Assembly (NCBI RefSeq): GCF_010365285.1
Contig: NZ_CP048286.1
Coordinates: forward strand, 4,364,046-4,428,045
Length of the DNA: 64,000 bases
Direction of reading: 5' to 3'
DNA from: Paenibacillus rhizovicinus
GTDB lineage: Bacteria; Bacillota; Bacilli; Paenibacillales; Paenibacillaceae
The notes beneath the pieces are model-generated. The model worked only from the letters and a program-made list of their open reading frames with translations, searched no databases and was not told the origin of the DNA. Below are positions 36,044-45,179 of the stretch, piece by piece (the first letter of the stretch is position 1; every line of letters begins with the position of its first letter). Both the position numbers and the translations under genes were made by a program.

Positions 36044-36458
36044 CGATTTCAAATCACTGTTTTTGGCCCGAATAAGGTTGCTAGGATTCGTTACGCCGGC
36101 TCACGCTTCTGTTTGCACGTCATATTCGTATTCCCCGTCAAGAATCCGGTCGAGGACAGGACCCGGCGACTTGGAAGCAATTGCATATCGCATCAGGGTG
36201 CAGCATGAGCTAAGTCATGCTTGCCGCTATCATAGCTGCCGGCTTTTTTGGCCGGAATCCACATCAGCATGGCCGAGGCGCCGTAGGCTGCGTTTCGACG
36301 TATGCCACATAGCCGTACTGGGGGAGAAGGACCCATTAGCCGCCTCCAAAGGAAATCGCCCGATTTTTCATCGTTTCGCTACGTTATTCCGATATCATTT
36401 AGGGTAAACTAGTAAAATCGCAATCTAAATCTAGTAAACGAAACGCGTTTCAAAGGAA
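36044..36458. other. Gap without a supportable gene
   Basis: Both strands were read. Frames up to about 110 codons exist but have the Arg/Ser/Cys-rich composition of chance frames, without ribosome sites or family likeness. A GCCGGC-TTTTTT-GGCCGG hairpin lies near 36239. The last 60 bases are AT-richer and probably hold the promoter of the next gene. Confidence 0.5.
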
Positions 36459-36470
36459 GTGAACACTGAT

Positions 36471-37088
36471 ATGCCGGATATGAATTTGTCCGTTCCGGTC
36501 CGACCCGGGAGACGAAAGACCGCCCGCAGGCCATGGCTGCTCGTCATGATGCTGGCGTCGCTTGCAGGCTTGATTATTATCAACTCGCCGGCGAAAGAAC
36601 GGATTTGGCCGAAAATCGCCGAGGAAGAGACGCCATTGCCCGTGCCGGTAACCTCTCTTCATCCGGTAGTGAGCGCGAAGATGATGGAGCTGATCAAGCA
36701 AACGTCGAAGGCGGGCATTACCATTCTGGTCACCGACGGCTTCCGCAGCAGCTTGGAGCAGGACGCGCTCTACGAACAGGGCCGGACCGCGAAGGGGCAG
36801 GTCGTCACGAACGTCAAGGGCGGCGCATCGTACCATAACTACGGCCTCGCGATCGATTTTGCGCTGCGCACCCCGAAAGGGGACGTCATCTGGGATCTCA
36901 AATACGACGGCAACCACAATGGAAAAGCGGATTGGATGGAGGTCGTGGCCATCGCCAAGACGCTCGGCTTCACATGGGGCGGCGACTGGAAGAGCTTCAA
37001 GGATTACCCGCATTTGCAGATGGATTTCGGCTACTCGATCAGCGAGCTGAAACGTGGCAAACTGCCGCCGAATGACGCAAAGCCATGA
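36471..37088 (+). CDS. M15-family peptidoglycan peptidase (CwlK/VanY-like)
   Basis: About 205 residues: a basic N-terminus, one membrane segment (PWLLVMMLASLAGLIIINSP) that is a signal anchor, then the M15 catalytic domain. DGFRSSLEQDALYEQGR, SYHNYGLAIDFAL (Zn ligands His and Asp) and PHLQMD (third ligand His) are all present. It should cut peptide stems of peptidoglycan (L-Ala-D-Glu or D-Ala type) at the cell surface. A GTG at 36459 is an alternative start; AAAGGAAG lies upstream of both. A terminator follows. Confidence 0.9.
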   Translation: MPDMNLSVPVRPGRRKTARRPWLLVMMLASLAGLIIINSPAKERIWPKIAEEETPLPVPVTSLHPVVSAKMMELIKQTSKAGITILVTDGFRSSLEQDALYEQGRTAKGQVVTNVKGGASYHNYGLAIDFALRTPKGDVIWDLKYDGNHNGKADWMEVVAIAKTLGFTWGGDWKSFKDYPHLQMDFGYSISELKRGKLPPNDAKP

Positions 37089-37099
37089 TAGGTCTACGC

Positions 37100-37131
37100 A
37101 CAGCTTGGGACATGTCCCCGGCTGTTTTTTT
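37100..37131 (+). terminator. Intrinsic terminator after the M15 peptidase
   Basis: ACAGC-tt-GGGAC-at-GTCCC-cg-GCTGT followed by seven T. Confidence 0.88.
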
Positions 37132-37227
37132 ATATACAGCTCTACGAATCTAGGAAGATATTGGATTTTGCACTATAATGGCAGCAGCAACGCATGGACT
37201 AACAAAGATGAAGGCGAGTGAACGAGA

Positions 37228-37785
37228 GTGAAAGATATGGACATCCAAGTAACGCTGGTTCCCTATGAAGATAAGACGATTTTGGCTAACCTCATCCAAT
37301 TGTACCGCTACGATAGCAGTGAATTCGACGGCCACGTGCTAACCGCGCATGGCAATTACTTGTATAAGTACTTCGACCATCAATGGACCGACGAATACAG
37401 GAGGCCGTTCATTGTTAGGGTCGATGGAGAAATCGCGGGATTCGTACTGGTCAGCCTCGACGTGCCGCGCCAATATGTGAAACTGAGCAAAGCCGAGCAA
37501 ACGCATGTAATTAGCGAGTTTTTCATTATGCGCAAATACCGGCGCAAAGGCGTCGGCCGCCAGGTTGCAGCATCGATCTTCCTCCGGTTTCCCGGCATGT
37601 GGGAGGTTCGGCAAACGGTTGGCAATAAGGACGCCTACGCGTTTTGGAAGCGCGTGATCGGTCGATTTGCCGGGGAGGGCGCTTACAGGGAGGAATTGCT
37701 GGCGAATGACAGGTGGCAGGGGCCTGTGTTTGTATTTCAATCGAAAGGAGACCGGGGGGAGAAGCATGTTGAACACCAGTCATAA
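37228..37785 (+). CDS. GNAT acetyltransferase
   Basis: 185 residues. EFFIMRKYRRKGVGRQVAAS is the acetyl-CoA-binding signature, and NKDAYAFWKRVIGRF the usual C-terminal strand-helix. Substrate unknown. GTG at 37228 has AAGGCGAG nine bases upstream; ATG at 37237 is an alternative. Its end overlaps the THEP1 NTPase gene by 20 bases, so the two are likely translated together. Confidence 0.85.
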   Translation: MKDMDIQVTLVPYEDKTILANLIQLYRYDSSEFDGHVLTAHGNYLYKYFDHQWTDEYRRPFIVRVDGEIAGFVLVSLDVPRQYVKLSKAEQTHVISEFFIMRKYRRKGVGRQVAASIFLRFPGMWEVRQTVGNKDAYAFWKRVIGRFAGEGAYREELLANDRWQGPVFVFQSKGDRGEKHVEHQS

Positions 37786-38329
37786 GGCGAACAACCTGCT
37801 CCTGCTGACGGGGAAGCCGCGCACGGGGAAGAGCACCGCGATCCAAGCGATCGCGCGCCGACTGGGGAGCGGGCAATGCGGCGGATTCTATACGGAAGAA
37901 ATACGCAATGAAGAGGGGCGGACCGGATTCCGCTGCGTAACGGTAAGCGGCGGCAGTAGGACCATCGCCAGCGTGGACAGCGCGAGTCCGATGCGAGTCG
38001 GCAGATACGGCGTCGAACTTGAAGCTTTCGAAGGAATTGCCATTCCGGCCATTCGGGAGTCGCTGCGGACGAAGGCGATCACCGTCATCGACGAGATCGG
38101 CTTTATGCAGATGCTGTCCATTCCCTTCCAAGAGCTGTTGGCGGAGATTGCCGCCGGAACAGGCGGTCCGCATATCATCTTAGGAACCGTATGCGTCGAC
38201 AGCCACCCGGTCATCGATCGGATCAAGGCCGCTGCAGGCGTGCGGCTGTACGAGCTGACGGTCGAGAACAGAGAGGCTGTGAGAGAAGCATATTGGCGGG
38301 ACATTGCCGATCTTGCTGGCTTGGAATGA
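37766..38329 (+). CDS. THEP1-type nucleoside-triphosphatase
   Basis: A 187-residue small P-loop NTPase. Walker A GKPRTGKST (about 16-24), Walker B ITVIDEIG and the CGGFYTEEIR segment after the first helix match THEP1/NTPase_1 proteins, which hydrolyse nucleoside triphosphates slowly; the cellular role is unclear. The start overlaps the preceding GNAT gene, with GGGGGAG as ribosome site. Length fits the family. Confidence 0.88.
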   Translation: MLNTSHKANNLLLLTGKPRTGKSTAIQAIARRLGSGQCGGFYTEEIRNEEGRTGFRCVTVSGGSRTIASVDSASPMRVGRYGVELEAFEGIAIPAIRESLRTKAITVIDEIGFMQMLSIPFQELLAEIAAGTGGPHIILGTVCVDSHPVIDRIKAAAGVRLYELTVENREAVREAYWRDIADLAGLE

Positions 38330-38621
38330 ATATACATGCAACAATTTTCGCGTTTCCTCAATGGCTGCGAGCAATACGCGGGCGCATCGGTATTCTTCCG
38401 AATGGACGACAACGCATTCAAGACCCTGTGAAATGCATTGGCTTAGTCCGGCATTGACGGCCATGCCGGCCGCGGATCTGCAGAACTTCGTGAAAGTCAA
38501 ATTATGCGACAAATCTGCGACAAACTGCAAGATTCCGCCAAGGGATATTATTCCTCTTACCCTGGGTATATAATCGTTTCTGAAGCGATTACATAGTTTC
38601 ATCCGAGGAGGAATAAACGGT

Positions 38622-39494
38622 ATGATGAATGTCAAACTGGGTATGCGAATCCCGCCCAAAATCGGGGCGGAGGGGATGGAAAGCACGGCTAAGCTGGCGG
38701 TGAAAGCAGGTCTTGACGTACTGGATCTCCCGCGGCTCACGCCGGAATGGAAAGCGGTTTGCGAAGCGGCGGGACTCGGCTTCGGCACGATCGACGCGAA
38801 GCACACCGCGCAGCTGCTGAGCCGCGACGAAGCGCGCCGCGCGGATGCGGTAGAAGCGACGAAGAAGGAAATTTCGGATATCGCGGCGCTGGGCGGCCGA
38901 GTGCTGTTCATGTGTCTGGTGCCGGAAGATCACACGCTTCCGCGCAAAGACGGCTTCGAGCTCTTCAAGGATTCCTTCCCGGAGGTCGTGAAGCACGCGG
39001 AGCAGCAGGGCATCTACATCGCCATCGAAGGCTGGCCGGGACCTGCGCCGCACTATCCGACGCTCGGCTGCACGCCGGAGATGTGGAGAGCGATGTTCAA
39101 TGCGATTCCGTCGAAGCATTTCGGCTTGAACTACGATCCGTCCCACATGGTCCGTTTGGGCATCGATCATCTTCGCGCGCTCGGCGAATTCGGCGAACGC
39201 ATCAACCACGTGCACGGCAAAGACACCGAAATCCTGCATGACGAGCTGTACGAATGCGGCGTGCTGGAAGCGACTTTCGGCGCGAAATACGGTTTCTCCG
39301 AAGGATCATGGCGTTACACGATCCCGGGCCACGGCGAAGTCGACTGGGGCAAAGTCGCTGTCCGTCTCGAGCGCCTCGGCTACCAAGGCGCGGTCAGCAT
39401 CGAGCTGGAAGATCATCGGTTCTGGGGTTCCCTGGAGGCGGAGACGCAAGGCATCGAGAGAGCGGCGCAGCACCTGGCGAAATATTTCAGATAA
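38622..39494 (+). CDS. Sugar phosphate isomerase/epimerase (TIM barrel)
   Basis: A 290-residue AP-endonuclease-2/xylose-isomerase-like barrel. Metal-binding residues are suggested by IAIEGWPG (Glu), NYDPSHM (Asp/His), INHVHGKDTE (His) and SIELEDHR (Glu). It would isomerise or epimerise a keto-sugar released from the imported glycoside. Ribosome site GAGGAGG. It lies before a terminator and the convergent LacI gene, so it is a separate unit, but it probably serves the transporter/GH130 locus next door. Confidence 0.88.
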   Translation: MMNVKLGMRIPPKIGAEGMESTAKLAVKAGLDVLDLPRLTPEWKAVCEAAGLGFGTIDAKHTAQLLSRDEARRADAVEATKKEISDIAALGGRVLFMCLVPEDHTLPRKDGFELFKDSFPEVVKHAEQQGIYIAIEGWPGPAPHYPTLGCTPEMWRAMFNAIPSKHFGLNYDPSHMVRLGIDHLRALGEFGERINHVHGKDTEILHDELYECGVLEATFGAKYGFSEGSWRYTIPGHGEVDWGKVAVRLERLGYQGAVSIELEDHRFWGSLEAETQGIERAAQHLAKYFR

Positions 39495-39547
39495 TAAACG
39501 GCAGTCCGATTAAGAATCGGCAGTCCGAATATAAGGCAATTATACAA

Positions 39548-39590
39548 AACGCCTCAAACGCGGTCTTCACCGTGCTTGAGGCGTTTTTTT
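39548..39590 (+). terminator. Intrinsic terminator after the isomerase
   Basis: AACGCCTCAA (39548-39557) with TTGAGGCGTT (39576-39585), inner CGGT/ACCG pairs, seven T. Confidence 0.9.
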
Positions 39591-39678
39591 GCATTTTGCA
39601 TGCTTAAGCGGATCGTGGCGTTGGTTATGGCTGGAGCGGCAAAGCTGCGCGTTCCATTGTCCACGCGAAGCGAGCCGG

Positions 39679-40704
39679 CTACCGGCTGCCCGGCGCAGGT
39701 CCGGTCGAAGCGCGAACGAGCAGCGACGTCGGCAGCAAGGTTTCGGCCAGCGGCAGGGAAGGGTTGTCCATTCGGCCGAGCAGCCGTTCCACCGCGCATT
39801 CCGCATAGAGCGGGAGATTGACGTTCATCGTAGTCATCGGAGGCGTGGCGAGGCGGGACAAGTAGCCGTTATCGAAGCTGACGATCGACGCGTCTTCAGG
39901 CACGCGGCAGCCTAGCTGCTGCAGCGCCGAGTTCACCATGAAACCGAAGCCGTCGTTGACGCAGAACCAAGCCGTCGGCAGCGCGGGCAAGTCCGTCAGC
40001 CGTCTGCGAACGGCTTCGCTCTCCTCGACGGCATCGGTAATCAGCCATTCCTCGCGCAGCTCCAGGCCGAGTTCGTAGGCTGCGAGCCGCATGCCTTCCA
40101 GCCGTTCATAGTAACTCGGGGATAACCGGATGTTGCCGATGAAGCCGATATCGCGATGGCCGAAGTCGACCAGATGGCGTATCGCTTCGAAGGCGCTGAA
40201 CCGGTTGTTGGTCAGAATGGCGTCCGCCTGCAGCGCAGGATGATGATGGTCGATCAGCACCGCGGGAATGCCGGTGTCCAGCACCGCTTGAATGTATGGC
40301 GTCGTAATGTGCGAGAGGATCAGCACGCCTTCTACCGAGCGTTCTTGCAGGAACGCCGGCAAGGTCAGCGAGGCTGCCTGTTCGGGGCTGATGGATTGTA
40401 TGAGTAGTCCGCAGCCATGGCGGTTCAATTCTTTATCGACGCTCAAATAAATGTCGCTGAAGAAGCTTTTCATCGAAAAGGCGTAATCCGAGGCAATGAG
40501 GGCGATGGTGCGTTTGGACGAAGCTGCTTCAGCGGCTTCAGGCTGCCGCTTTGCGTAGGAGTAGCCCATTTCGGCCGCCGTTTGGACGATCAGCCTCCGC
40601 GTGTCTTCGCCCACGCCGGGTTTTCCCGTCAATGCTTGGGAAACGGAATTTTTGGACAGATTAAGCTTGTTGGCGATATCCTGCATCGTCACTTTCGTTT
40701 TCAC
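39679..40704 (-). CDS. LacI-family transcriptional repressor
   Basis: A 341-residue repressor. The N-terminal helix-turn-helix is VTMQDIANKLNLSKNSVSQA (about 5-24), followed by the hinge and a periplasmic-binding-like effector domain (RTIALIASDYAF, GVLILSHITTPYIQ, DFGHRDIGFIGN). The start is GTG with ACGGAGG nine bases upstream. It diverges from the sugar-transport/GH130 operon, and the palindrome TGTAACGTTACA in the shared control region is its likely operator, with release by a sugar from the pathway. Confidence 0.93.
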   Translation of the reverse strand: MKTKVTMQDIANKLNLSKNSVSQALTGKPGVGEDTRRLIVQTAAEMGYSYAKRQPEAAEAASSKRTIALIASDYAFSMKSFFSDIYLSVDKELNRHGCGLLIQSISPEQAASLTLPAFLQERSVEGVLILSHITTPYIQAVLDTGIPAVLIDHHHPALQADAILTNNRFSAFEAIRHLVDFGHRDIGFIGNIRLSPSYYERLEGMRLAAYELGLELREEWLITDAVEESEAVRRRLTDLPALPTAWFCVNDGFGFMVNSALQQLGCRVPEDASIVSFDNGYLSRLATPPMTTMNVNLPLYAECAVERLLGRMDNPSLPLAETLLPTSLLVRASTGPAPGSR

Positions 40705-40768
40705 TGCTGCTAACCTCCGTTACCGGTCTGTTCCACTCAATAAGAAAAGAGTTACTGTTTCATTACTC

Positions 40769-40798
40769 ATTGTTCCTTAATTAGAAGGGACCTGTCAA
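40769..40798 (-). promoter_or_regulatory. Probable promoter of the LacI gene
   Basis: On the minus strand TTGACA (40793-40798), 18-base spacer, AACAAT (40769-40774). The start codon is 65 bases downstream. Confidence 0.5.
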
Positions 40799-40848
40799 GT
40801 GGAACAATACGGGGTGGAATGCGGGGGCAACGTGCCGTTCTTATGATA

Positions 40849-40860
40849 TGTAACGTTACA
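40849..40860. promoter_or_regulatory. LacI-type operator
   Basis: TGTAACGTTACA is a perfect 12-bp palindrome with the central CG usual for LacI/GalR proteins. It lies between the divergent LacI and binding-protein promoters. Half-like copies (CACGTTAC at 40874, CACGTTAT at 40959) might be secondary sites. Confidence 0.7.
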
Positions 40861-40919
40861 AATAACTATTATTCACGTTACTTAATTGGTTTATACGTCG
40901 CAGGTTCAAATATTGTCAC

Positions 40920-40948
40920 TTGACTGTTATAATTACAAGGAGCATAAT
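40920..40948 (+). promoter_or_regulatory. Sigma-A promoter of the GH130 locus
   Basis: TTGACT (40920-40925), spacer 17, CATAAT (40943-40948); start codon 87 bases further on. Confidence 0.7.
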
Positions 40949-40951
40949 AGG

Positions 40952-40994
40952 TCTCGGTCACGTTATATTTTTGGTTCAGAAGACCGGGATTTTT
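40952..40994 (+). promoter_or_regulatory. 5'-leader hairpin followed by T-run
   Basis: TCTCGGTC (40952-40959) pairs with GACCGGGA (40982-40989), then five T. The expected transcript start is near 40955, so the hairpin would form the very 5' end of the mRNA: a stabiliser, or a weak attenuator. Confidence 0.45.
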
Positions 40995-41035
40995 CATAGT
41001 TTCCTCATTACAACACGCATGGAGGGCTAATATTA

Positions 41036-42364
41036 ATGAAAAAGAGAAACTCTGCTTTACTTATGGTGACGCTTTCAGCGGTCATGCTGTCAGCTTGCTC
41101 GACGGGTCAGAATACGGCAAACGATAACAGTAACGCTGCGGCGGGCGGCGTGACGACGATCGAGTTCTGGGCAGCGCCGAATCCGACGCAGCAGGCATAC
41201 TGGCAAGAGATGGCCAAGGCATACGAAGCCACGAACGATAAAGTCAAAATCAATGTAAGCGCCATTAAAGAATCTCCGACATCGGAAGCGAGCATTCAAT
41301 CCGCGATCGCGGCGAAGAGCGCGCCGACGATCTCCGAGAACATCAACCGCGGCTTCGCGGCGCAGCTGGCGGACAGCGAAGCGCTCGTTCCGCTGGATAC
41401 GATCAGCGGGTTCTCCGATATCGTCAGCGCCCGCGACATGACGAAGACGCTCGAGCCGTGGAAGTTCGCGGACGGCCACCAATACGTGCTGCCGATCTAT
41501 TCCAACCCGATGCTGTTCGGCTGGCGCCTGGATACGCTGAAAGAACTCGGCTACGACGCTCCGCCGAAGACGTACAGCGAAGTGCTTGAAGTGACGAGTA
41601 AGCTGAAAGCCAAATACGGCGACAAGAAGTACCTTTGGGCGAAACCGGATCTTGCCGATCCGACAGCTTGGAAACGCTGGTTCGACTTCTACATGCTCTA
41701 TGACGCTGCATCCGGCGGCAACAAGTTCATTGAAGGCAGCTCCTTCACGGGCGACGAGAAAGCCGGCACGGAAGTATTGAGCTTCGTCGACGACATCCGC
41801 AAGGAGAAGGGTATTCTTTCCCGTCAAGTAACGGATCCGTTCGAGACAGGCACAGGTATTTTCACGGACATCGGTCCTTGGACGTTCTCGATGTGGGATC
41901 AGAAATATCCGAACTTGAAATACAACGAGACGTACGCGCTGAGCATGCCTCCGGTACCGGACGACGTTGATCCGGCGCAAAGCAAGACGTTCGCGGATAC
42001 GAAAGGGCTCGTCATCTACGCGTCCGCAACGAAAGCGCAGCAGCAAGCTGCAGTCGACTTCATTAAATGGGTATACAGCGACGCCGCCAACGATGCGAAA
42101 TGGTTCAAAGACACGAACCTTCCGCCGGCGCGCGACGATCTCTCGACCAACGAAGCATTTAAGCCGATCCTGGATGCAAGCCCTCAGCTGAAGCCTTACG
42201 CGGAGAATGTACCGAATGCCGTGCCGCCGATGGACAACGCGAAATACAACGACCTGCAAACGATCATTGGCGTTGAAGCGTTCAACAAAGTGGTCAAAGG
42301 CGAAATCGCTCCTGCGGACGGATGGGCAGCAATGAAGGCGGCTCTTGAGAAAGCCCTGAAATAA
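41036..42364 (+). CDS. Sugar ABC transporter substrate-binding lipoprotein
   Basis: 442 residues, family-1 binding protein. Signal peptide with lipobox LSACS (Cys about 21) and an Asn/Ala-rich tether; TTIEFWAAPNPTQQAYWQEM opens the mature fold. Ribosome site GGAGGG. First gene of the LacI-controlled operon with two permeases and two glycoside-active genes; the ligand is therefore probably a mannoside-type oligosaccharide (inference from GH130). Confidence 0.92.
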   Translation: MKKRNSALLMVTLSAVMLSACSTGQNTANDNSNAAAGGVTTIEFWAAPNPTQQAYWQEMAKAYEATNDKVKINVSAIKESPTSEASIQSAIAAKSAPTISENINRGFAAQLADSEALVPLDTISGFSDIVSARDMTKTLEPWKFADGHQYVLPIYSNPMLFGWRLDTLKELGYDAPPKTYSEVLEVTSKLKAKYGDKKYLWAKPDLADPTAWKRWFDFYMLYDAASGGNKFIEGSSFTGDEKAGTEVLSFVDDIRKEKGILSRQVTDPFETGTGIFTDIGPWTFSMWDQKYPNLKYNETYALSMPPVPDDVDPAQSKTFADTKGLVIYASATKAQQQAAVDFIKWVYSDAANDAKWFKDTNLPPARDDLSTNEAFKPILDASPQLKPYAENVPNAVPPMDNAKYNDLQTIIGVEAFNKVVKGEIAPADGWAAMKAALEKALK

Positions 42365-42379
42365 GGGAGGATTCCACTA

Positions 42380-43255
42380 ATGGAACAACGCAACAATAAA
42401 TTGGGCTGGCTATTCACCAGCCCTTATCTCATCTATTCGGTCGTTTTCTTCTTCGTCCCGTTGATCTGGACGTTCTTCTTGTCCATCACGGACTGGAACA
42501 TGATCAAACCCAAATTCAATTTCGTCGGCATCAGCAACTTCGCCGACGCGCTGCAATCGCCTAACGTGCATGCGGCTTTCTGGAATACGTACCGATTCAT
42601 GCTGATCTTCGTCCCGCTCGTGACCGTGCTTGCGATCGGCGTTGCCGTATTGGTTCACGGACTTTCGCGGTTCAAGGGTCTGTTCTTGATCGGATTCTTC
42701 CTGCCGTATCTCAGCTCCGGCGTCGTGTCGGCCCTGATTGTCAAAGGCCTGTTGTCCTATACCAGTCCGATCAATACCGCGCTGCGCGGCATGGGCATCG
42801 ACATCGACTGGCTCGGCACGCCGTTCACGGCGCTCTTCATCGTCGGTCTTATTCTTGCCTGGAAGTTCACGGGCTACTATGCCCTCATTATTACGTCCGG
42901 TCTCGAGAGCATCGACAAGGAAGTGTACGAGGCGGCTGCTATTGACGGGGTCAAAGACGGCCAGCGATTCTGGAGGATCACGCTTCCGCTGCTGTATCCT
43001 TCGCTGTACACGACGCTGATTCTGGCGTTCGGCGTCACGTTCGGCATCTTCACCGAGGTGTATCAGCTGACGGGCGGCGGTCCGGGCAATGCCACGAACA
43101 CCTGGCAGATGGAGATTTTCAAACAGGCGTTCTCGAATCTGCAGAGCGGTTACGCTTCGGCGGTCGCATTGCTCGCTTCGGTAGCGACGTTCATCTCGAT
43201 TTTCATCATCCGCAAATTACTTGAAGTTTGGGGGAAGCGCAATGGTTGGGTCTAA
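42380..43255 (+). CDS. Sugar ABC transporter permease (MalF-like)
   Basis: 291 residues. Six membrane segments, the first WLFTSPYLIYSVVFFFVPLI; EAA loop EVYEAAAIDGVKDGQRFWRI. Ribosome site GGGAGGA. It overlaps the next permease by 14 bases. Confidence 0.93.
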   Translation: MEQRNNKLGWLFTSPYLIYSVVFFFVPLIWTFFLSITDWNMIKPKFNFVGISNFADALQSPNVHAAFWNTYRFMLIFVPLVTVLAIGVAVLVHGLSRFKGLFLIGFFLPYLSSGVVSALIVKGLLSYTSPINTALRGMGIDIDWLGTPFTALFIVGLILAWKFTGYYALIITSGLESIDKEVYEAAAIDGVKDGQRFWRITLPLLYPSLYTTLILAFGVTFGIFTEVYQLTGGGPGNATNTWQMEIFKQAFSNLQSGYASAVALLASVATFISIFIIRKLLEVWGKRNGWV

Positions 43256-44081
43256 ACGGCACAGCGGCGCCAGACGGTTCGTCCGTTATGCGCTTGCCAT
43301 CGTGCTTCTGCTCATTATGGTGTACCCGTATCTCTATATGGTGCTCAGTTCGTTCGCGGATTGGTCGCAAATCGACAAAATGCTTATTCCGACGAAATTC
43401 ACGACTCGATCGTACGACTGGTTGTTTAATGGCGGAGATACCGGCATCACGCGGCCTTGGCTGCATGCATTCATGAACAGCATTATCGTGTCGATCAGTT
43501 CTACCGTGCTCATGATGGCTTTCGGCGTCATGGTGGCATACGCTTTAGCGAAATTGAACTTTTTCGGCCGTAATGTCATTAACAACTTCGTGCTGTTCCA
43601 TATGTTCTTCCCGGCGATTATCCTGTTGATTCCGACATTCCTGATCGTTCAAAAAGTCGGCTTGTACGATACGTATTTGGGGCTTATTCTCCCTAAAGCG
43701 GTCAGCCTGTGGGCGATCTTCATGTATACGAATTTCTTCAAGGCCGTACCGCAGGTGTTCATCGAGGCGGCTCGCCTGGACGGCGCATCCGATCTGAAAA
43801 TCATGTACCGCATCATGCTGCCGATGTCGAAGTCGATCACGACCGTCATCTTCCTGTTCCTGCTGATGGAACGCTGGACGGAATTGCTATGGGACATGAT
43901 CGCGGTCAAGAGCGACTCCATGCTGACGCTGAACGTATTGCTGTCGCAAATGTTCGGACCGTACGGCTCGTATCCGGGACCGTTGTACGCGGCATCGACC
44001 ATACTGACGCTGCCGATCATCATCATGTTCGTTGCGTTCAGCAAGAAGTTCAAAGAAGGCATGCAGTTCAACCTAAAATAA
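43242..44081 (+). CDS. Sugar ABC transporter permease (MalG-like)
   Basis: 279 residues. ATG at 43242, inside the end of the first permease, with GGGGGAAG upstream. Membrane segments begin YALAIVLLLIMVYPYLYMVL; EAA loop VFIEAARLDGASDLKIMYRI. No ATPase gene is present, so a shared ATPase is assumed. Confidence 0.93.
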   Translation: MVGSKRHSGARRFVRYALAIVLLLIMVYPYLYMVLSSFADWSQIDKMLIPTKFTTRSYDWLFNGGDTGITRPWLHAFMNSIIVSISSTVLMMAFGVMVAYALAKLNFFGRNVINNFVLFHMFFPAIILLIPTFLIVQKVGLYDTYLGLILPKAVSLWAIFMYTNFFKAVPQVFIEAARLDGASDLKIMYRIMLPMSKSITTVIFLFLLMERWTELLWDMIAVKSDSMLTLNVLLSQMFGPYGSYPGPLYAASTILTLPIIIMFVAFSKKFKEGMQFNLK

Positions 44082-44106
44082 AGCAATCGGGCGAGGAGAG
44101 AGAAGA

Positions 44107-45054
44107 ATGGCATCAGGATGGGATACAAGCATTAAACCGCAGCCGAGCAGGGAGCTGCTGGCGGCCTATCGCGCTTCCCGCGCGCGGGCCGAGAACGCGG
44201 AGCGAATCGCGTTCGGCGGCATTGTCGATAAAGACGTGTACAATATCGCTGCGCCTTTCACGGATAACGGCGTAACGGTCATTCCGGGACGCGTGGAATC
44301 GCGCGACAGCGAGCATTCCGAGGTCGTGTTCTTCGCGGAGCAGGACGGAAGCTGGCTGCCGCTGGAAGATGCGCCGGTACTGGTGCTGCAGGATCCGTTC
44401 CACTGCCGGATCGGCGGGGAACTCGTCGTAGGCGGCGTGGAAATTTATCCGCATCCCGTGAACGAAGGCGCGCTCATGTGGCGTACCGTCTTCTACCGCG
44501 GCCAAGACATCCGCAGCCTGAAGCCGTTCTTCAAAGGGCCGGACGGCATGAAGGACCTTCGGCTCGTCGAGCTTGCGGATGGAAGCATCGGCGTGTTTAC
44601 ACGGCCGCAGGGCGAGAAGGGCGGCCGCGGCAAAATCGGCTATACCCGCGTCGCATCGCTGGACAGCTTGACTCTGGCTGCGATTAATGAAGCGCCGCTG
44701 CTGGAAGGCCAGTTCGCCGAAGGCGAATGGGGCGGCGCCAACGAAGCGCATCTGCTGGAAGGCGGATTGGTCGGCGTACTCGGCCATGTCGCGAATTTCG
44801 ACGATGCGGGAGACCGCCACTACTATCCGATGGCGTTCGTGTTCAACCCGGCCGATGAATCGTTCTCGGCCATGAAGCTGATCGCCGAGCGCAGCCGCTT
44901 CCTGCCGGGACCGTCGAAGCGGCCGGATCTGGAGGACGTTGTCTTCAGCGGCGGCTTGGTTCGCCAAGCGGATGGCAGCGCCGTGCTGTACGCGGGCATC
45001 AGCGACGCGGACGCGCAGCGTATTGTTATTGATGATCCGTTCCAAGGGATGTAA
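44107..45054 (+). CDS. DUF1861-like protein, putative glycoside-active partner of GH130
   Basis: A 315-residue soluble protein resembling DUF1861, a family with a beta-propeller-like pattern and no settled activity. Recognisable pieces are YNIAAPFTDNGVTVIPGRVE, EVVFFAEQDGSW, FKGPDGMKDLRLVELADGSI and GGANEAHLLEGG. Acidic residues in PGRVE and MKDLR are in positions like those of propeller glycosidases (inference). It lies between the permeases and the GH130 gene in one operon, a pairing that suggests action on the same imported sugar. Ribosome site GAGGAGAG. Confidence 0.75.
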   Translation: MASGWDTSIKPQPSRELLAAYRASRARAENAERIAFGGIVDKDVYNIAAPFTDNGVTVIPGRVESRDSEHSEVVFFAEQDGSWLPLEDAPVLVLQDPFHCRIGGELVVGGVEIYPHPVNEGALMWRTVFYRGQDIRSLKPFFKGPDGMKDLRLVELADGSIGVFTRPQGEKGGRGKIGYTRVASLDSLTLAAINEAPLLEGQFAEGEWGGANEAHLLEGGLVGVLGHVANFDDAGDRHYYPMAFVFNPADESFSAMKLIAERSRFLPGPSKRPDLEDVVFSGGLVRQADGSAVLYAGISDADAQRIVIDDPFQGM

Positions 45055-45179
45055 TAGAGCTTGGCAGTAAGCAGGAATAGAGACATTTTGCTGACGTTTC
45101 ACAGAGATAGAGTAGAGAGATCATAAGTGGTTTGGATAGCCGTCATGTGGCAGGAGTTTACTATAGAGGAGTTAACGCT

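Noticed and set aside
36063-36407. 114-codon plus-strand frame
   Set aside because: Composition rich in Arg, Ser, His and Cys, no ribosome site, no family likeness; it begins inside the repeat region.
38563-38592. cre-like site before the isomerase (CTGAAGCGATTACA)
   Set aside because: The first three consensus positions fail when the CG is aligned; not better than chance.
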